From Asterias rubens (Eukaryota > Echinodermata > Asteroidea > Forcipulatida > Asteriidae): a DNA stretch of 64,000 bases. Positions 1 to 9,906 of this stretch are shown here, in pieces; position 1 is the stretch's first letter; each line of letters starts with the position of its first letter. The notes beneath the pieces are model-generated. The model saw nothing but the letters and a program-made list of their open reading frames with translations. It searched no databases and was not told where the DNA came from. Both the position numbers and the translations under genes were made by a program. Location of the stretch: positions 21,899,828 through 21,963,827 of the forward strand of contig NC_047065.1 of the NCBI RefSeq assembly GCF_902459465.1. The letters run 5' to 3'.

Positions 1-71
1 GATCATTACATGAGAGGTGTCGCCGTAAACCTTTCTATAATAATTTTCCGTTCCCCTTCTCTGGTTAACAG

Positions 72-455
72 ATTTTCTGGACGAGCATTGTGGCCGCACC
101 ATCGACATCGATGAAGCATTGGGCGGTTTGCTGTACTCTCAGTCCGGCCCGCTTTACTCCAGTAACTTGGACTGCGATGTCGCCCTTGAGACCAGCTTCT
201 TCGCGAAGAAGATACTGCTGACATTCAACACGGTGGATATCGACGGGGCGGCACCGTGTAGCTCAGCGGGCGACGTCCTCGAGATCTACAACGGGTTGTC
301 GACCGACGAGCGGGACAAGCTGCTGACGGTCTGCGGATCGTCGAACACTCCGAGCGAAGTCACGTCATCTCTGAACCATATCACCCTGCGGTTCAAGACG
401 GATAATGAGACGGTAGAATCTGGGTTCCGTATTGCCTATACGGCCTTTTCCTTGG
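72..455 (+). CDS. Gene 1 CUB exon
   Basis: The acceptor is ttaacag/AT and the donor TTGG/gtgag, phase 1 at both ends, 384 nt. The translation has the four canonical CUB cysteines (EHCG, NLDC, APC, TVCG), the KKILLTFN beta strand, the VLEIYNG motif of calcium-type CUB domains, and a closing GFRIAYTAF strand. NET is a possible N-glycosylation site. The frame is open upstream of the first cysteine to the acceptor, so the exon holds the whole domain. Confidence 0.88.
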
Positions 456-2526
456 GTGAGATTTTGTGTGAAGTAATATAAATTTTCAATAAACCATTTG
501 CGTGTTAAAATTTAATCTGGAACAATGGCGTGCTGGATCAGGAATGACGACACAGCACATCCCCATAGTAACTCGTCCTAACTCGAGATAAGACTAGACT
601 TAACTCTTTAGTGAAATCCATCCCAGTGTCTTTAAGGGCGTTTTATGTCTTACCCAGGTACTTGCAGTTCATCTGAGTTTAAATGCGACAACGGCAGATG
701 TATTGACCAGGATCTCAAGTACAACTCATACGACAACTGCGGCGACTCAAGCGACAAATCTGGTAAATATCCCTCGACAATAACCCCCCTCCCCAATATT
801 CCACCCACCCACTACCATCTCCACACCAATCCAACACCAACATCACACCCAAAACACACCCACACTTACCCAACCAACACCAACACCACACCCAACACCA
901 CCATTACCCCTACCCACCCACTACCACAATACACACCCGAAACACACGCCACTAGCACCGCCACGTAACACCAACACCACCTAACACTAACACCACGACA
1001 CCCCTCCCACAACACGACCACCACTCCCACCCAAAACCAGCACCAAAACCACCATCCCACCCAAACCCCACCAGCCAACACCAACACCATCAGAACACCA
1101 CTATCACAACCACCCAACAATACACAACCCCAACACCACTATACCACACCCACCCACCCAACATCAACACCACCGCACCCCCTCACTAACACCCCAAACA
1201 CAAAAACCTGTCATAAAATAATAATCATATTCTTATAATAGTGTGCATATCAGTCACTCAGTTTCGCCCCTGGCACTGGAACATACAGCATTTCCTGCAA
1301 GTTATTATCGGACTTGTTGAAATATGACGTTATAATAGGGATTGTGTCTCATAACTCTGCATAAATGCATCATGTGATGGTTATCAAGGTGCTGTGGCGC
1401 AATATGCTCCAAATTTTTACACCAGAAACACCGTGGCGAACCACTTCTCTTTCGTAAGAGTACACAGTTTTCTTTTGCGTGCGTTACACAGCACACTGGG
1501 AACAAACAGCTTTACGTCCCATCTGAAGGACGAAGCATAGTGTCAATCATAGTCGCGTGCCGTGCTTTTTTAAGGACACAGGTATCACGACTGTGACTCG
1601 AAACCATATCCTGCAAGGTACGTGGGACTAGTTATGAGACAAACTCCTTCCATGCATAATGGTTTACAATGAACTGTGGGGTAATCTGCTCCTATAAATT
1701 AAGCCAGAAACACCGGGGCGAACCACTTCTCTTTTCGAAGCGCGCGTTACACAACACACGGGACCAAACAACTTTACATCCCATCACGGTTTAGTGTCTT
1801 GCTTGTGAGGACACAAGTATCACGACTGGGAACTCGAACCCACACTGTGCTGGTTAGAAAAAACAGAGTTTGAATCTAGTGCTCCTAAAGGGTCTATGTA
1901 ACTTTTGTAGGACAAAAAAACACAGTGTCCACAGATTTACACTAAACTTACACAGTTTGAAGATAATGATAGTAGAAAGCTTCTCTAAAAATATTACGTG
2001 CTGAAGTGATGTAGTTTTTGGGAAATGAGTAAAACAATGTCATGAAAATTATTTTAATCATTAACAAACATTTTCATGACATTGTTTTACTCATTTCTCA
2101 AAAACTACAGCACCTCAGTAAGTAATATTTGAAGGGAAGCTTTCCACTATCATTATCTTCAAACCCTGTAAGTTTAATGTTAATCTATGGACATTTTGAA
2201 GAAGTACCCAAATCCTTTAACCGCTAGGCCATGACACAGCAATAAGCCATTTTATGCACCCAATCCAAACAGTGCACTCTTAAAGAGTGTCCACCATACC
2301 TCTAAATGGCTAATAATGTCAATCGATTGATTCCATTTTTCTTTTTCCTGACTCATCAGTGGATGACATATTGACCGGCATACTCCAATGGGGCATAGCT
2401 GTATTTATCATCATCCTTGTCGTCATCGTTGTGGGTGCAGTACTGCTGTGTGTCTGCATTGGCTGCCTCAGCTACCATTGTTGCTGCAAGAGCAGCAAAC
2501 AACCACAAACCCCAGTGGTCATCTGA
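72..2526 (+). CDS. Gene 1 (5' partial): CUB-LDLa-TM membrane protein
   Basis: Three exons, 72-455 (CUB), 658-762 (LDLa) and 2360-2526 (TM and tail), join in phase 1 into an open frame of 217 codons plus stop. The signal-peptide exon, present in complete members, must lie left of the window. Predicted topology is type I: CUB and a reduced LDLa outside, a short acidic linker (VDDILTG), one hydrophobic helix, then a cytoplasmic cysteine cluster (CVCIGCLSYHCCCK) and a very short tail ending QTPVVI. The tail has no PPxY motif, unlike genes 2-4. Introns are 202 bp and 1597 bp; the second holds an AC-rich tract, SINE fragments and a foldback element. The function is not recognised. CUB and LDLa are extracellular protein-binding modules, so a receptor or adhesion role is inference. 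Confidence 0.8.
658..762 (+). CDS. Gene 1 LDLa exon (reduced)
   Basis: The acceptor is cttacccag/GT and the donor TCTG/gtaaat, 105 nt, phase 1-1. It reads CSSSEFKC DNGRCID then YDNCGDSSDK. Cysteines C1, C2, C3 and C5 of the LDLa fold and the acidic DxSD calcium loop are present. C4 is replaced (N in YNSYDNC) and C6 is absent both here and at the start of the next exon. Confidence 0.85.
778..1200. repeat. AC-rich low-complexity tract in gene 1 intron 2
   Basis: About 420 bp built almost only of A and C on the + strand (CCAACACCA, CCACCCACC), so the other strand is GT-rich. Short ORFs here are composition artefacts. Confidence 0.85.
1305..1610 (-). repeat. tRNA-derived SINE fragment (SINE-1)
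   Basis: GCGTTACACAGCACACTGGG, then the stretch ending TTTACGTCCCATCTGAAGGACGAAGC and the downstream TGACTCGAAACC box, match in reverse the SINE at 10608-10909. The two SINE-1 copies at 1305 and 1640 lie almost head to tail in one intron. Confidence 0.6.
1640..1860 (-). repeat. tRNA-derived SINE fragment (SINE-1)
   Basis: GCGCGTTACACAACACACGG followed by GACCAAACAACTTTACATCC, and GGGAACTCGAACCCAC as the degenerate B box on the reverse strand. A second copy of the element just to its left. Confidence 0.6.
1885..2220. mobile_element. Foldback element family D, copy 1
   Basis: The two arms mirror each other: TTTGAAGATAATGATAGT... and ACTATCATTATCTTCAAA, GTAAAACAATGTCATGAAAA and TTTTCATGACATTGTTTTAC. 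The right end is CCCAAATCCTTTAA. Other copies are at 25358, 25915, 40845, 58981 and 59583. Confidence 0.75.
2360..2526 (+). CDS. Gene 1 TM/tail exon
   Basis: The acceptor is actcatcag/TG and the stop is TGA at 2524-2526. It encodes VDDILTG, then ILQWGIAVFIIILVVIVV as the membrane helix, then LLCVCIGCLSYHCCCK and a tail of about 12 residues. The cysteine cluster is a plausible palmitoylation site (inference). Confidence 0.85.
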
Positions 2527-2711
2527 CCAGAAAAATGGTGCACAGTATGCTTAAAGGATTCTTCAGGGGGAAAAAAAACACGGGTCAGAATTAACCCAGA
2601 TTCCCGTTGGTCTGACCTATTTCCTGGGCTGGGCAAGACTACTGACCCGGAGACTGGTTCAAACACAGAATTTCACAACTGACCCGGACTCCGGACTCCG
2701 CTTTTATATGC
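2527..2711. other. Gene 1 3' flank
   Basis: I see no family repeat and no clear AATAAA here. It contains CTGACCCGGA-like short direct repeats (GACCCGG at about 2645 and 2682). Confidence 0.4.
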
Positions 2712-3008
2712 CACGAAATTGCACGGTTTTCCTCTTTTACTTTGCGAATTAACACAAACTGCTATTTTTGGGGTTGAGTGGAGTAAAACAAAAAATGACT
2801 CCATAGGAGTGCCGTGTTATTTCACGACGTAAAAGGAAAACCGTGCAATTTCGAGGCTTAATATTTGTGAGGATAATTATATTCTACATCTTTCTAACCA
2901 TGCATTTTATAACGGTTTCAAACGCCTTTCTTAGAACATGCATTTTATAACGGTTTCAAACGCCTTTCTTAGACCAACTCGCCCAATCCAAGGCAACGTG
3001 GCCATTTA
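2712..3008. mobile_element. Family C foldback, truncated, with a local 38-bp duplication
   Basis: CGAAATTGCACGGTTTTCC pairs with GGAAAACCGTGCAATTTCG; the end reads CCAAGGCAACGTGGCC. The segment CATGCATTTTATAACGGTTT and on to CTTAGA occurs twice in direct order (about 2898-2972). Confidence 0.65.
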
Positions 3009-3109
3009 ACAGACGAATTTATAACAACACAAGGTTCCACACTGTCGTTCATGTGTTATCTTTCAAATGTATTTGTAAACCTTTAGGGTTTTTTTCTTCA
3101 TTATTGAAC

Positions 3110-3325
3110 TAACCGAGGATTGCCTAAAAATTAATGATAGATGTTAAATTTGCATCGGGGATAAAGATTATTAATTTTTTTTTTTTTTTACCCATACAAC
3201 GATGTGTGTCAGCACTGTATACTCAGTACTTTTCCGAGTCCTGTGAAAAAAATATCACAGGCATGTTACTCGGGTGGGATTCGACTCTTGCAATTCTAGA
3301 GCAGTAAAAATTAATGCTTTAACGT
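3110..3325 (-). repeat. SINE-2 fragment
   Basis: In reverse it reads ACTGCTCTAGAATTGCAAGA, a B-box-like GTCGAATCCCACC, CATGCCTGTGATA, and the CATACAACGATG inverted-repeat tail. It matches the fuller copy at 63385-63545. Confidence 0.6.
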
Positions 3326-3449
3326 GTGTGTGGATGGGTTGGGTGGTGGCTGTACATGTATAATGATATACCCCTCGCCAAATAAATGAGAATAATGTGA
3401 TTGGTCAATAAATAACTGATTTGATTGGTCAATATATAACTGATTGGCT

Positions 3450-3680
3450 CCTGGTGTTTTTAACATACAGTATTTCCTGCATTGTATGTGGTGGGACTAC
3501 GTTTGAAAGATGCTGTAGCGCAACATGTTGCAAATCAAACAAGGAGCACCGGGGGGCACTATCTCTTTCCGACAAGTGCACAGGGTTCTTTAACGTGCGT
3601 TACACAACACACGGGACCAACGGCTTTACGTCTCATCCGAAGGACGAAGCGTCAAGACTGGGACCCAATAAGGGTGTTTT
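3450..3680 (-). repeat. SINE-1 copy
   Basis: Contains CATACAGTATTTCCTGCA, GATGCTGTAGCGCAACATG, CACCGGGGGGCACTATCTC and GCGTTACACAACACACGGG, the reverse of the 10608 element including its 3' part. The 98-aa and 74-aa frames here are repeat translations. Confidence 0.65.
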
Positions 3681-3860
3681 CTGCCATTATTTTCTTGCAA
3701 CTTTGACGAACAATTGAGTCCAAACTGCACACATTTGTTATTGTGTGCATAATAAAATGTTGGGATATACCAAGTGATAGTACTGGTCTTTGAAAGTTAT
3801 CAATGGTGTCAAAGTTTTAGGACTAGTCTGGTCTCGAGTGAGAACAAGTTACTTAACCAA

Positions 3861-4236
3861 TTAAAGGCAGTGGACACTATTGGGAATTACTCAAAATAAT
3901 TATTAGCATAACACCTTAATTGGTAACTAGTAATAGGGAGAGGTTGATAGTATAAAACCTTGTGAGAAACGGCTCCCGTTTCGCGAAAGAAGTAATTTTC
4001 CACGACTTTGATCTCGCGACCTCAAGTTTAGAACTTTAGGTCTCGAAATCAAGCATCTGAAAGTACACAACTTCGTGTGACAAGAGTGGTTTTTTTTTTC
4101 TTTCATAGTTATCTCGCAACTCCGACGACCAATCGAGCTAAAATTTGCACAGGTTTGTTATTTTATGTATATGTTGAGATACACCAAGTGAGAAGACTGG
4201 ATTTTGACAATTACCAATAGTGTCCAGTGCTTTTAA
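3861..4236. mobile_element. Family A inverted-repeat element, full copy
   Basis: Ends TTAAAGGCAGTGGACACTAT and ATAGTGTCCAGTGCTTTTAA, about 376 bp. The centre is a short palindrome, here broken (CGCGACCTCAAGTT, AGGTCTCGAAATC). The TTAA at each end could be part of the repeat or a TTAA target duplication, as made by piggyBac-type transposases. Confidence 0.8.
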
Positions 4237-4426
4237 GGACTAGCCTCAATTTTTTAATAATTCCTACAGAGTCAATGGACTAGTGCCAAGTTAGGACCTA
4301 TCGTTATGCACTGTGTGTTACAAAACAGTGCACCATCAAATGTGTAAATCTACACCACTCAGGAAATGAGCTCAAACCGGAAGCAAGTTGCAAGGACAGA
4401 AACATCTAGGCGTATCCTGTTGGTCC

Positions 4427-4432
4427 TATAAA
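4427..4432 (+). promoter_or_regulatory. TATA box candidate, gene 2
   Basis: TATAAA in the context TCCTATAAAACAG lies 64 bp upstream of the ATG, a fitting distance for a short 5' UTR. It is the only signal-peptide exon in the array with a clear TATA box close by. Position and motif are seen; use is inferred. Confidence 0.4.
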
Positions 4433-4495
4433 ACAGAAACACCCGACAATTGTTTTAGTAATAATTTAGTTAGTAGTATACACTGTGGTCCAAAC

Positions 4496-4571
4496 ATGGC
4501 ATGCTCAAGGTGTGGTTTGGTGTTCGTGGTGTTTCTTGGCGTTTTGATGACCGACTTTGCAAACAGCATTG
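4496..4571 (+). CDS. Gene 2 signal-peptide exon
   Basis: ATG with A at -3 (aaacATGG). It reads MACSRCGLVFVV FLGVLMTDFANSI, with a hydrophobic core at residues 7-18, and ends ATTG/gtaaga in phase 1. The G combines with AG of the CUB exon to give E. An in-frame reading frame extends upstream to 4388, but those residues look like 5' UTR. Confidence 0.8.
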
Positions 4572-7500
4572 GTAAGAATAGCAAAAGACTTCATACAGAA
4601 ACATGTATTTTTTAATAAACTAATATGTATTTTCCATAAGAGTATTTAATCATTGAATGCACTGGTACACGTTTGGTAATTACTCAAAATTAATTAAAGG
4701 CAGTGGACACTATTGGTAATTAGTCAAAATAATTATTAGCATAAAACCTTACTTGGTAATGAGTAATGTGGAGAGGTTGATAGTATAAAACATTGTGCGA
4801 AACGGCTCCCTCTGAAGTGACGTAGTTTACAAGAAAAAAAAGTAATTTTCCACGAATTTGATTTCGAGACCTCAAGTTTAGAATTTGAGGTCTCGAAATC
4901 AAGCATCTGAAAGCACACAACTTCGTGATCATTTTGTTATGTACACGCGTATGTAATCTCAAGTAATACAGTTCTAGATGTAGATGAATTCAACACAACA
5001 CTTCTTTATTCATCCTTTGTAATTCTTACATTATTCCAACATGGCGTTCTGTACTACAGCCGTCACAATAGGGCGCTGTTACATTTTCATGAACACAACA
5101 CATGTCTCAGAAACCATTCGATCAAGTGCCTACAGCTCAAACAAAAACTGATACGCCTAAACCTGAGAACCGACCTAAGAGACAGATTAGAAAGACTATC
5201 AGATGTAACTTTAAGACAACTGTTCATTTCATGGCAGTTCAAGCGAAGTAAAAGAAAAATTAAAGTGTTCCTTAACTGATTTAACTTGATTACTTTATTG
5301 ATTTTTCAAACTCCTGGATCTGATTATACATTCAACTGTTTGCCATACATTGCTAGAACTGTTACATTTAAAGTTCTTCTTTTATTTGTGATTTGAAATG
5401 TACCAACTCACGACTTGGACGTACATGTACTTTGCACGTGTGTTTACTATACGCATTGCAGGCAAAGTCTGCCTCGATTGACGTCACAAAAGGGGTAGGC
5501 GGAGTCAGCCCCCAAACAACTTTATATATTTTTTAAACATATAAATCGTGACAAACAATTACTAAAAAAAATTGTTTTATTGTTCGTAAGCATATACTCT
5601 TATGTTTGAAAGAAAAAAAATTATATTTCCAGGTGACTTTAAGCAAAAAAAAATGCTTAAGCACGAAAATAGCTTGCTTATTTTACACACGTTACTGGCC
5701 AAAATTTCATGCCGTTTACATTGCTTGTGACTGGTATTTAGCTGTTGTTTTCTTGCCATAACAATTGAGTGGAGTCTTGGTAATCTGATTTTACTAAGCA
5801 TTTTTCTTTTGCTTTAAAGCAACATTTTGTGCTTAAGCAGCTCTATGAAATTGGGCCCAGGTATGGGAAGCAAAAATGATGAGAAAAAGTGCGACTTGAT
5901 GAATTACTTGAAAAGCTTGACAGAGTAAGGGTTCCATGGGGCAAGTACTGTATTTGAATGCTGAGCGAAGGCTTGAGCGGCCAGGCCGGTGTGGAGATAG
6001 GCAAGATGATATAGCAGGTGTTGTGTTGTTAAGGCATTTATACACAAACACCAATGGAAGGTTATTATTCCCATGATCGGCAGCCAGTGAAGTTCTTTTT
6101 CCAATAAAGTTGGGGACCGAAACTGAGAAAAAAAATGTATTGCAATTCAAATTCAATTTAGCATCTTGCCGTCGGTGACTTTTGAAATGTTTCATGAACT
6201 AGCATGTAAACCAATAAGAAGAACAATATTACGGAAACCCGTTTTCAGTGATTTGATATGTGAAGTAAACACATTAATTATTCACAATCTAGCCTTCCAA
6301 AATAAAAGGGCAGTGTGCTCTGGACAGACCTCAGAGTGAAGCCAACTTATGTTGTCACTATTTTTTCAGCGTTATCTGGATAATATTAATAAGCCATTTG
6401 CGTGCTAGTTTTGAATATTTTCTGGTAAGTGTGTGACATAACGTGGCGTTGGTCACACGTTTACCACATTGGGAGCGTCCGATTAGCTTCCCCGGGTCGA
6501 CCTCGGTGTGCTCATCCGGGTGGCGTATTTTTTATTTAGGACTAACGTTGGCAGATAATTCCCCCCCCCCCCCCTCCGACGATCTTCCTGGAAACAAAAA
6601 TCGCATCCGGGTGAGCCCCTGATGAGCTAATTGAACGATCACTCACCCTTCTCGTGGTGACGTCAGTGCATCTCGGGCCACAAGCCCAAGTGACCCGATT
6701 GTGGATCTGTCAAACATTGCCACATGCTAAAATTAAGCAAGGGACCCAGGTTGAAATGCTGTCGTGTGAATAGCACTTTAGACACCTATATCACCATAGA
6801 GTCTGGTTTCGTTTCTCGTTTCAGAGTACCTGACCAATGAATGCAATGACGTGCTATACGTGGGGGACGGTGGCGGGACACTAGTCTCCCAATCCGGGTT
6901 GAATTATGCATCCAACGTGGACTGCACCGTCATTGTACAAGCCTCCCTGGGTCGCCGGATCCTGTTAACCTTCGAGAAGTTCGACACTGAGGGTTCGGGT
7001 TTTGGCACATGTTTTACGGACTACCTAGAAGTGTTCGATAGTGACATGTCCAGTATCCGGAGACTCTGCGGGACGGCTGTACCTGGTGACATCACTTCTG
7101 TGAATAATAGCCTCATATTACAATTCACCACGGACAGCTCCATTGACAGAACGGGGTTCTCATTTGCGTACACTTCTTTTCATACGGGTAAGTATAAGAA
7201 GATCAGTCTCCTGACGATGACTAGAGCAAGCTATAGTCGTTGAGACCCCTTGAACCAAACGTTGAGACCAATTTTAAGAACTCACTCTGCGGTAGAAGCG
7301 CAGTTAATTGTAGCTCTGATGACCGATTGAGCCTAAATTTTCACAGGTTTGTTATTTTATATATAAGTTGTGATACACGAAGTGTGGGCCTTTGGACAAT
7401 ACTGTTTACCGAAAGTGTCCAATGGCTTTTTAACAAAACAGTTCATCACTATTCCCTCGACCCCGCGGGTGTTTCGTACGCAGCGCTGGAAATCGACCAA

Positions 7501-8968
7501 AGCTGGGAACGATCAAGATGATGTACACCGGTGTACATCACTTTTCATGTTACCCGACCCTGGTCCGAGCCATGTAACATTATACAATTGTTGCACGCTG
7601 TGATGGGGTCCATGGCGTTTTGTACACCCGAGGGGGGAAATGGCACCCGAGGCGAAACCGAGGGTGCCATTTCCCCCCGAGGGTGTACAAAACCCATGGA
7701 CCCCAATCACAGCGTGCAACAATTGTTTTGTTATACCTGGGTAACATTAATGTTCCTCTTCTCGAAGTTCTGTTGTAATCTTAAACATTTACGACAGAGT
7801 ATTCATTGTTGAATTAGCAGACGAACAAGGAACAACTCCTGACAGTTCCCTCGAACCCGCGCGTGTTTCATACAGCGCTGGAAATCGACCAACTGTGGGA
7901 ACGATCAAGGTGATGTACACCGGTGTACATCACTTTTCATGTAATACCCGGCGCGCTGTGCATTACGCGTAGCGCGCATCTTTAGCCATGATACATGCTT
8001 ATTTGTTGCACGGCACGTGATTGGTTCTCGACCAATCAAACTTCACAGTTTGTTACCGAGGTATAACAATGATCATTGTATCCAATGGAATCACTAGACC
8101 TGTCGTTATAATCCTTGCGGATTAACACATGGGACCAGTCTACGTCATATTAGTCTCTAGGAGGGCGCCCTACTCACATGACGTCATTTGTATTTTTAAC
8201 CCTCTGTTTAGGTTTTTGCAGCTCGAACGAGTTCACGTGCAACAACGGCCGGTGCATTGATAGCGATCTGGAAAATAATCAGTACGACAACTGCGGCGAT
8301 GCCAGTGACGAACCTTACGGTAAGTAAAAAATACATTCATTTAGCCGTAGTGATAATGCTTCCGCACAAAGTATAGTGTCAGTGTCGTATGCACTTATGT
8401 CCTCAACGCAATGCAGACAGACAGACAGATAGAAAGACAGACAGACTGACTGACTTATGCTGATTGATTTTATGTCATTATTCTATTCTAGTTTATGTTA
8501 TATTTATGCTAATCCATTTTAATCGTGTTATGCCATTTTGTGCTATTTTGTCCCCATTAGATTATTTTGACACTAACAAAAACTGTCATTTATGTTTCAG
8601 ATTTTGACATTGACATTGACATTGACGATGCCATCGGCACAGCCAATAATTTCCTGCGTTTGGGAATCGGGATTATCATCGCCATCATTATCGCTATTAT
8701 TGCCCTTATCGTCCTGATCTGTGTCTGTATCGGTTGTATCTGCTTCCACGTGTGTTGTAAGACCTCGGCTTCCCAGCGCTCCAACGCCGTGGTAATGACT
8801 TCAGCCAGTCAGCAGCCAGCCGGTCAGGTTGCGTACAGCCAGCCACCGCCAGCATACGGCCAGCCTGGACCGTACGGGCAGCCCACTACGGTGCCGTACG
8901 GCAACCCCGCCGCCCCGTTCGGCCAACCCAATGGAGAGCAAGCGGCCCCGTTGGTAGAGAAACCTTAG
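4496..8968 (+). CDS. Gene 2: complete SP-CUB-LDLa-TM membrane protein
   Basis: Exons 4496-4571, 6825-7187, 8212-8319 and 8601-8968 total 915 nt, giving 304 residues plus stop, with all introns phase 1. Order: signal peptide (residues 1 to about 24), CUB (about 27-145), reduced LDLa (about 147-182), an acidic linker with a DIDIDIDD run, a membrane helix (about 200-222), a cysteine cluster (CVCIGCICFHVCCK) and a cytoplasmic tail of about 70 residues rich in Q, P, G and Y. The tail holds PPAY, a PPxY motif expected to bind WW domains, and YGQPGPYGQP repeats. This is the reference architecture against which the reduced neighbours can be read. It is not an orthologue of any named receptor that I recognise. 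Confidence 0.85.
4694..4929. mobile_element. Family A, 5' two-thirds
   Basis: Starts TTAAAGGCAGTGGACACTAT and runs through GATTTCGAGACCTCAAG and its mirror to CACACAACTTCGTG, where it stops. It lies in gene 2 intron 1. Confidence 0.8.
5393..5640. repeat. Inverted-copy segment, partner of 17570-17809
   Basis: TACCAACTCACGACTTGG, GCATTGCAGGCAAAGTCTGC and GGGTAGGCGGAGTCAGCCCC recur in reverse complement at 17570-17809 with few differences. The segment continues into an ATGAAATTGGGCCC-type element to about 5860. Confidence 0.75.
5895..6120 (-). pseudogene. Non-LTR retrotransposon (LINE) C-terminal relic
   Basis: Two overlapping reverse-strand frames together read LHWLPI, then VFVYKCLNNTTP and PHRPGRSSLRSA. 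This is the pattern following the reverse-transcriptase domain of many LINEs (LHWLPIxxRI, YKxLNxxxP, Y-PGRxLRS). The frame switches near 6060, so it is dead. It lies in gene 2 intron 1. Confidence 0.5.
6467..6655. mobile_element. Degenerate family F element
   Basis: TTAGCTTCCCCGGGTCGACC resembles the family F left end, with a C-rich run and a diverged right arm (GATGAGCTAATTGAACG). About 170 bp before the gene 2 CUB exon. Confidence 0.4.
6825..7187 (+). CDS. Gene 2 CUB exon
   Basis: The acceptor is cgtttcag/AG and the donor ACGG/gtaagt, 363 nt, phase 1-1. The four CUB cysteines are NEC, NVDC, GTC and RLCG. It also shows RRILLTFEKF, DYLEVFD and GFSFAYTSF. NNS is a possible glycosylation site. 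Confidence 0.88.
7312..7433. mobile_element. Family B partial (right end)
   Basis: GACCGATTGAGCCTAAATTT, a GTTATTTTATATATAAG run, then GAAAGTGTCCAATGGCTT. It matches the right thirds of the elements at 42922 and 47914. Confidence 0.65.
7454..7949. mobile_element. Composite repeat: two roughly 103-bp direct repeats around a palindrome
   Basis: CGCTGGAAATCGACCAA, GGGAACGATCAAG and the perfect 20-bp palindrome GATGTACACCGGTGTACATC occur at 7454-7557 and again at 7848-7949 in the same orientation. Between them, 7585-7724 is a long near-perfect hairpin (CAATTGTTGCACGCTG ... CAGCGTGCAACAATTG). In gene 2 intron 2; no coding capacity. Confidence 0.65.
8212..8319 (+). CDS. Gene 2 LDLa exon (reduced)
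   Basis: The acceptor is ctgtttag/GT and the donor TACG/gtaagt, 108 nt, phase 1-1. It reads CSSNEFTCNNGRCID then QYDNCGDASDEPY. C1, C2, C3 and C5 and the acidic calcium-loop residues are kept; C4 and C6 are missing. The exon has no start codon and is invisible to simple ORF calling. Confidence 0.85.
8601..8968 (+). CDS. Gene 2 TM/tail exon
   Basis: The acceptor is tatgtttcag/AT and the stop TAG is at 8966-8968. The exon opens with a (GACATT)n stretch coding an Asp-Ile run, then LGIGIIIAIIIAIIALIV, CVCIGCICFHVCCK, and a long QP/GY tail with PPAY and PYGQP. A foldback element (family C) starts 57 bp past the stop. Confidence 0.87.
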
Positions 8969-9024
8969 TCATTCTTTACTTTCTTCATTTTCTTTAAACA
9001 GCAGCCCATTTTTTTACGAAACGC

Positions 9025-9525
9025 TTAAAGGAACACGTTGCCTTGGATCGGTCGAGTTGGTCTTTGAAAAGCGTTTGTAACCGTTCGTCATAAAATGCAT
9101 ATGGTTAGAAAGATATTCTAAAAGTAGAATACAATGATCCACACACATTTGCCTCGAAAATTACGTGGTTTTCCTTTTACTTTGCGAACTAACACGGTCA
9201 TCCAATAGGAGACTTTCCAACGCTAGGTGGCGGCAGACATACCGGGTAAATTTCCATTGTTTACGTAGTTCTGAACATGCGCATAATTCTGAGAACAATG
9301 GATTTACCCGGTAAGTCTGCTGCCCTCTATCGTCCCAGAAAGTCTCCCATTATGGGAGTCAAACATTTGCGTCCCATAATTATTGGCCGACCGTCGAGGT
9401 AAAAGGAAAACCACGCAATTTCGAGTAATACTTTTGTGAATTATTATATTCTACTTTTAAAATATCTTTCTAATCATATGCATTTTATAACAAACGGTTA
9501 AAAACGTTTTTTTTGAAGACCACAT
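9025..9525. mobile_element. Family C foldback with nested family E insertion
   Basis: Starts TTAAAGGAACACGTTGCC; arms CGTGGTTTTCCTTTTAC and GTAAAAGGAAAACCACG. At 9200-9352 a family E element interrupts the middle. The right end decays near AAAACGTTTTTTTTGAAGAC. It sits just past the gene 2 stop, probably in the 3' UTR. Confidence 0.75.
9200..9352. mobile_element. Family E element, nested
   Basis: CCAATAGGAGACTTTCC at the left and GGAAAGTCTCC-like GAAAGTCTCCCATT at the right. The internal arms TACCGGGTAAATTTCCATTG and CAATGGATTTACCCGGTA are inverted. Almost identical to the copy at 20230-20382, so one or both moved recently. Confidence 0.75.
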
Positions 9526-9598
9526 TCTTTCTGTTTTCAGCTGGATTTGAGAAACAAGTAATTACAATTATTTTGTTCTTCCGCGTCAGAGCTGTGCA

Positions 9599-9749
9599 TT
9601 GGGAGAGTTGCGACATGGTGCTGGACGCCATTTTGTATCCAAATGCATCACAACCCGATGGGCAGACTAGTCTGGCACCTTGGGTTCGCAATGTGTTTTT
9701 TTATGGGCGCGACATGGCTTCTACTACCAAGTTGTCGCAACTCTCCCAA
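9599..9749. mobile_element. Short inverted-repeat element (TTGGGAGAGTTGCGACA ends)
   Basis: TTGGGAGAGTTGCGACATGG is mirrored by TTGTCGCAACTCTCCCAA; a single copy in the window. It abuts the family F element at 9755. Confidence 0.65.
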
Positions 9750-9754
9750 TACTT

Positions 9755-9906
9755 GGGTGCGTTCGTTTAGCTTCCCTGGGTCGACCCCGGTGTGTGGCAG
9801 TTTTTTTTCCATGACGAACGTGTGCGGATAATTACCCACGTTCGTCCTGGGAAAAAAAAACCACCACACACCGGGGTCGACCCAGGGAAGCTAAACGAAC
9901 GCACCC
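9755..9906. mobile_element. Family F foldback element
   Basis: GGGTGCGTTCGTTTAGCTTC is mirrored by GAAGCTAAACGAACGCACCC, and the arms pair over nearly the whole 152 bp, including TGGGTCGACCCCGGTGTGTG. Confidence 0.8.

Noticed and set aside
119-481. Gene start at 119 for the first CUB
   Set aside because: The codon there is TTG, and the CUB begins upstream with EHCG; 72 is a splice acceptor and the protein start is outside the window.
645-968. A 107-aa protein starting at 645
   Set aside because: The ATG is intronic before the acceptor at 657, and after 762 the frame runs into the AC-rich intron.
7513-7812. ORFs of 69 and 93 aa on both strands
   Set aside because: Both read through the 7585-7724 hairpin, so each strand gives the same peptide-like text.
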